Program-made: the position numbers and the translations under genes
From: Phaeosaccion multiseriatum
Lineage: Eukaryota > Ochrophyta, other classes
NCBI GenBank assembly: GCA_965112735.1
Contig: OZ218963.1
Span: forward strand, 806,001-870,000
Length of the DNA stretch: 64,000 nucleotides
Direction: 5' to 3'
Shown: positions 60,685-64,000 of the stretch, in pieces
Position numbering within the stretch: position 1 is the stretch's first letter
Layout: each line of letters starts with the position of its first letter
The notes under the pieces: generated by a model
Told to the model about the DNA's origin: nothing
The model's input: the letters and a program-made list of their open reading frames with translations, nothing else
The model's database searches: none

Positions 60685-63595
60685 TGCTGCTGCCACCTCC
60701 CTCCTCGTCGTCCTCTGCACCGCTATCACCTCCATCCCCCTCCTTCGACTCGTCTGCACCAGTGCCACTTTCCTTCGCCCTCGCCCGCTTCGCCCGTTTT
60801 TTCGCGTCCGCCTGCTGCGCGCTCCATAAATTATACACGGTGGTCCACACCAGCTGATTGAAGCGGCGCTTGTGAGAATCAGAACGAGACTTGATGTCAA
60901 AGGCGTCTTTGACTGCGTCAAACATGCTTCGCGCTTCTTCAAGCGTCGGCTTGTCCTTCCAGAGCCCCTTTTCTTTCGCCGCGGATTCAATCGCACCCAT
61001 CAAACAGCAAAATTTTGACATCCTTCGCTTCTCCGCCCTCCCCTGCACGTCTGCTGTCGTGAATTCTCGAAGGCGAGGAGTGCCTGTCATCCAAGCATCC
61101 CAAGCAGCGCGCACAGTGAAGCTAGGGACCTCAAAGTGCTCGGGAAGGGTATGCCACCGGCCGTTGTAGAGATACAGAGGTGGCTGATCTGCACCTGCAC
61201 AAGAAGAAGAAGAGGGCGGGGCGCTGCTCGAACCCTCACCAAGGCCCAGAGTGCCTGCCTGGTGAGCCGCGAGAAGGTCGCTGAGCCCACTCTTAGAAAA
61301 GGCTGCGTCGAGGGTCGTCTGCAGGGCCCTGCTCACACCCAGACTGGTGACAGTGCCAGAGGCCTGTGCATTCTCCTCCAGAACGTCACGGATCAGCGTC
61401 TCCAAGTCGACCTTGATCGTCTGGCCCAACACCTCAAGCTTGCCGCCTAGAGAGGCCACGCTGTCCGCCACGACTTGGAATTGCCTCAGCTGCACGACGT
61501 GGGGAGGAATCCCGGTTGCAGAAATCTCGTCCGTCTCGTCCGGATACTTCAGCACGACATGCTCTGAAAGGTCCGCCAGCAACCTTTGATCTCGGAAGAG
61601 CTGTGTCGTGAAAAGAGGGTGATTCTCCTGAAGAGTGCTGCGCAGAAAGCCGGCGTGGTACACCACACTGGCAAGACAGAATTCAGCCACCTTCCTCAAT
61701 CTCAGCGGCACGTCCCTGAAGCAGCTCACAATGGCTCCCGCGAGCACGTCTTCAATGCCCTCCTTCGCTGTGCCGTCCACCTTGAGGCGCTGAAAAAAGG
61801 GAGGAAGCAATGCAAACTCCTTCGCTGAGATGTTCGCGCCGGAGGCAGCCCGGCCCACATACTGATCTGCTGCATTGATGGGGTTGAAGTAGATGCCCTG
61901 CACGCCGGGAAGAGACCATCCCATAAGTTGCACAGCAATTGGGTTGGGAGCAGCGGACGAGCCGCTTGTGACGTGCGAGGCAGCGCCCTTGCGCCCAGAA
62001 TGAGTGCCGAGGTCCTCTGGAGTCAGCCCCATGCCTTCCAAAATGGACGAGTTCGCCGCCGCCGTACGTCTGAGGAAGCCGCAATACCTATCGTACTGAT
62101 TGTTGCCAGCGAACAGCGCGTTCTTCTCAAACCAAAGCTCAGGAGGTAAACACCAAGCGCGAGGACGGGGCAGATCTCCGGCATGATTGGATTCGCGTAG
62201 ACGTGGCGAGGATGTCGGGCCTTCTCTCCCAGCTGATCGCCCTTTTGCTTCCCAAAATAGACGCAGAGCGCGTCCCCCTTCCACTCGAGATGATCGAGAC
62301 AAATCTCCACACAGTTGGTGGCGCGGCACATCAGATTCCAGGAGAGAACGAGGAAGGGGTGGCCAAAGGCGCCCTGTCTGTGCCCGTTCTCACAGACTGC
62401 CGAGCTCAGCATTGCTGCGATGTACACAAGCGAAGGAAACAGTGGCAACCAAAGACGGCGTCAGGGCTAGGAAGTGAGTGGGGGGCATTCAATGCATCAG
62501 CCACTTGTCTCCACCCACTCCACTAGTTTCCACTGTCCACTGACTCCACACAGCTGGGAATTTACCTTTGGCAAGAGCGCGGTAGAGAGCGAACGGCATG
62601 GGAGCCTTCCCTTCTCTGACTTCGACATTTCCCTCCTGCTTCTCTCCTGCGATCGTCCTCTTCAGCCCCTTGGTGAGCGTCGCAAGGTCGCTTTGCAATT
62701 TGCGGTGCTGTTCCTCCTGATGGTAGTCTCTGTACAGATTGAAGAGTGCAGAGCGTTTCGACTGTGCACCGGCCTTGGATAAGCCCTTCGGCCCCTTCTT
62801 GACTTCAAGCAGCCACCCGAAGAACGCGTCGGCTGTCAGCAGATGGAACAGCAAAGGGTGCGGCGCCCGAGGTGCTTGGATCAAGTGTGCCTTCACCCGC
62901 TTCGTCCACTGCGCCTCAGCCTTCTTCTTGGCCTTTGCTTGGGCTTTCGCTGCTCTCGACACCTCAGCCGGCGTCTGCTGTGCCGCTGCAGTGGCACCAC
63001 CCGCTCCGCCAGGTGCGGCGGCTGCTGCGGCTGCTGCTGCTCTCCTCTGTGCTTCCTCCTCTTCCCCATCTTCCCCGTCTTCCTCCTCTTCCCCTTCCGG
63101 TGGAGCAAATGCTGTCCTGAAGTCAGGGTCCAGAAGCTCCGGGTGCTTGCGGAAGAGGTATCGGATCAGCATGGTGGAGGCGCATGCATATCCACTTCTC
63201 GAGCGTGGGGCGATGGTGTTGTTTCGGAGGTTCTGAATCTGCTGCTGCTCTGCAGTAAGCGGTGCTTCTTCCCCCTCTGCTGCTGGTGCTTCCGGAACCG
63301 TAGCAACAGCGACGTCAGCCATGGTATGCTCTGTTCTCCTGCAAATTCACGTGGGAGATGCCCCTCCCACCACTGGCATCAGCTGTTACAGCCGGGTATC
63401 GTCCGCGCAGCCGCTGCTCCTCTTACATAGCTGCCCTGTGCAAATATGCTGATGCTGTGAATGAATAAAAATCCATGTGGGGAGGGGGGGGAGAATGCCC
63501 CACAACCAAAAAATATTGGATAAAAAACTTGAAAAACCAGCATTTGTGGCCCATAAAATATCCAAAACCATAATTTCGTGGGGCAGGTGCCCCAC
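60038..63595 (-). mobile_element. Crypton-like tyrosine-recombinase element bracketed by short palindromes
   Basis: The recombinase gene (60266-63322) is flanked by GTGGGGC-GAGAT-GCCCCAC at 60038-60056 and GTGGGGC-AGGT-GCCCCAC at 63578-63595. A half copy GCCCCAC lies at 63497-63503. Just inside the left palindrome, AAAGTGGGTATTTTTAGTAC occurs twice (about 60063 and 60094). Cryptons and related elements move by tyrosine recombinase without terminal inverted repeats; these palindromes are the best candidates for recombination core sites or termini. Limits are inferred. Confidence 0.6.
60266..63322 (-). CDS. Crypton-type tyrosine recombinase with C-terminal Cys/His finger; frame broken near 62.13 kb
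   Basis: Exon 1 63322-62566, exon 2 from 62396 to the stop at 60266; the splice is phase 1 and joins ALYRALAK to VCENGHRQG. An Ala/Glu-rich N-terminus is followed by a helical region, then the catalytic core: Arg in FLVLSWNLMCRATNCVEICL, HPRHVYANPIMPEICPVLAL, the H-x-x-R box GTHSGRKGAASHV (about 61990-62010), and a Tyr in MGWSLPGVQGIYFNP. These are the R, HxxR and Y of tyrosine recombinases. A long helical tail leads to poly-Ala and Gly/Arg runs and a finger CSYGC...LCPSERACG...HHMC...YYCKPCM of PHD-like spacing. Between LALGVYLLSF and FEKNALFAGNNQYDRY the frame shifts by one with no usable intron, so the copy is mutated or mis-sequenced there. About 890 aa in total. Confidence 0.82.
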
Positions 63596-64000
63596 ATCAC
63601 GGTACTATTAGACATACGGACTACAGAGAACTATATAACAATTGTTTGGATTATCCTATATGCCTCTAAATGGGCAAAATACTGCACGCTCAGCGCTCTA
63701 ACCATATGCCTCTACGATTTTCCTCCAGATCGGCTCCCCACTGCCTTTTCCTGTATAGTACAGGCTCCCCGGTACCTCCTCCAGCACGCTGGGTGCCCCC
63801 TTCGTGCGGGAAAATCCGCTTAAAGACTTTTCACCCGCTTTCACCTCCTTTCTGGCCAGCTCGCGCTGTGCCTGTTTTTTTTTTTTTTCTTCTCTCTCTA
63901 TCAAACCCATCAATTCTCTTCGTCTGTCTTCTCTCCGGCAGCCACCTCTTCTCCTTCCCCTCCTCTGTCTTCTCTCCTGCAGACTTCGAGTCTTTCGCCT
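63596..64000. other. Right edge of window, no gene recognised
   Basis: Contains a T run (63874-63888) and two TCTTCTCTCC(G/T)(G/C)CAG blocks (about 63928 and 63968) resembling acceptor-type sequence; a minus-strand frame at 63698-63913 has no recognisable motif. Confidence 0.4.

Overview
The window is eukaryotic nuclear DNA: GC-rich, intron-dense and packed with micro- and minisatellites. The best fit is a flagellated alga with a red-type secondary plastid, most likely a photosynthetic stramenopile (ochrophyte). Two encoded enzymes (homoserine dehydrogenase and a bacterial-type PheRS alpha chain) begin with a signal peptide followed by an A-F junction like the ASAFAP motif of such plastid precursors. 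Axonemal and intraflagellar-transport genes show that the organism builds cilia. Taxonomy is inferred; no rRNA or organelle marker is present.

Layout. 1-4.7 kb (+): 3' part of IFT56/TTC26. 5.2-6.2 kb (+): secreted Gly-rich protein with a somatomedin-B-like Cys cluster. 7.9-9.8 kb (-): 150-aa coiled-coil protein, possibly ciliary. 10.2-14.7 kb (+): DRC4/GAS8, complete. 15.2-17.7 kb (-): kelch-repeat protein, divergent from a Golgi-type sulfotransferase at 17.8-24.6 kb (+). 25.8-27.9 kb: repeat-bounded composite element holding a 1.4-kb GGGA array. 28.2-29.8 kb (+): unknown three-exon gene followed by a 288-bp MITE. 30.7-36.5 kb (-): plastid PheS. 37.0-38.3 kb (-): coiled-coil protein. 39.4-40.6 kb (-): ZSWIM7/SWS1, divergent from SERINC at 40.7-46.2 kb (+). 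47.2-50.6 kb (+): CHASE hybrid histidine kinase without introns. 50.7-53.5 kb: 2.8-kb GTGA array. 53.6-59.3 kb (+): plastid homoserine dehydrogenase. 60.0-63.6 kb (-): Crypton-like tyrosine-recombinase element.

Gene models were built by hand from GT/AG signals, phase agreement and protein-family continuity; exon limits are in each entry. Phases close exactly in most multi-exon genes. Three reading frames are broken: the sulfotransferase and the histidine kinase, each at a GGA-to-poly-G junction, and the recombinase near 62.13 kb.

The most notable points are: intronic satellites that look grown out of splice-site consensus sequences; a recombinase element bracketed by two copies of a short GTGGGGC/GCCCCAC palindrome; the inverted-repeat-bounded GGGA element; a nuclear plastid-targeted PheS that probably needs an organelle-encoded beta chain; and three genes of cilium type, one of them unnamed, in the first 15 kb.
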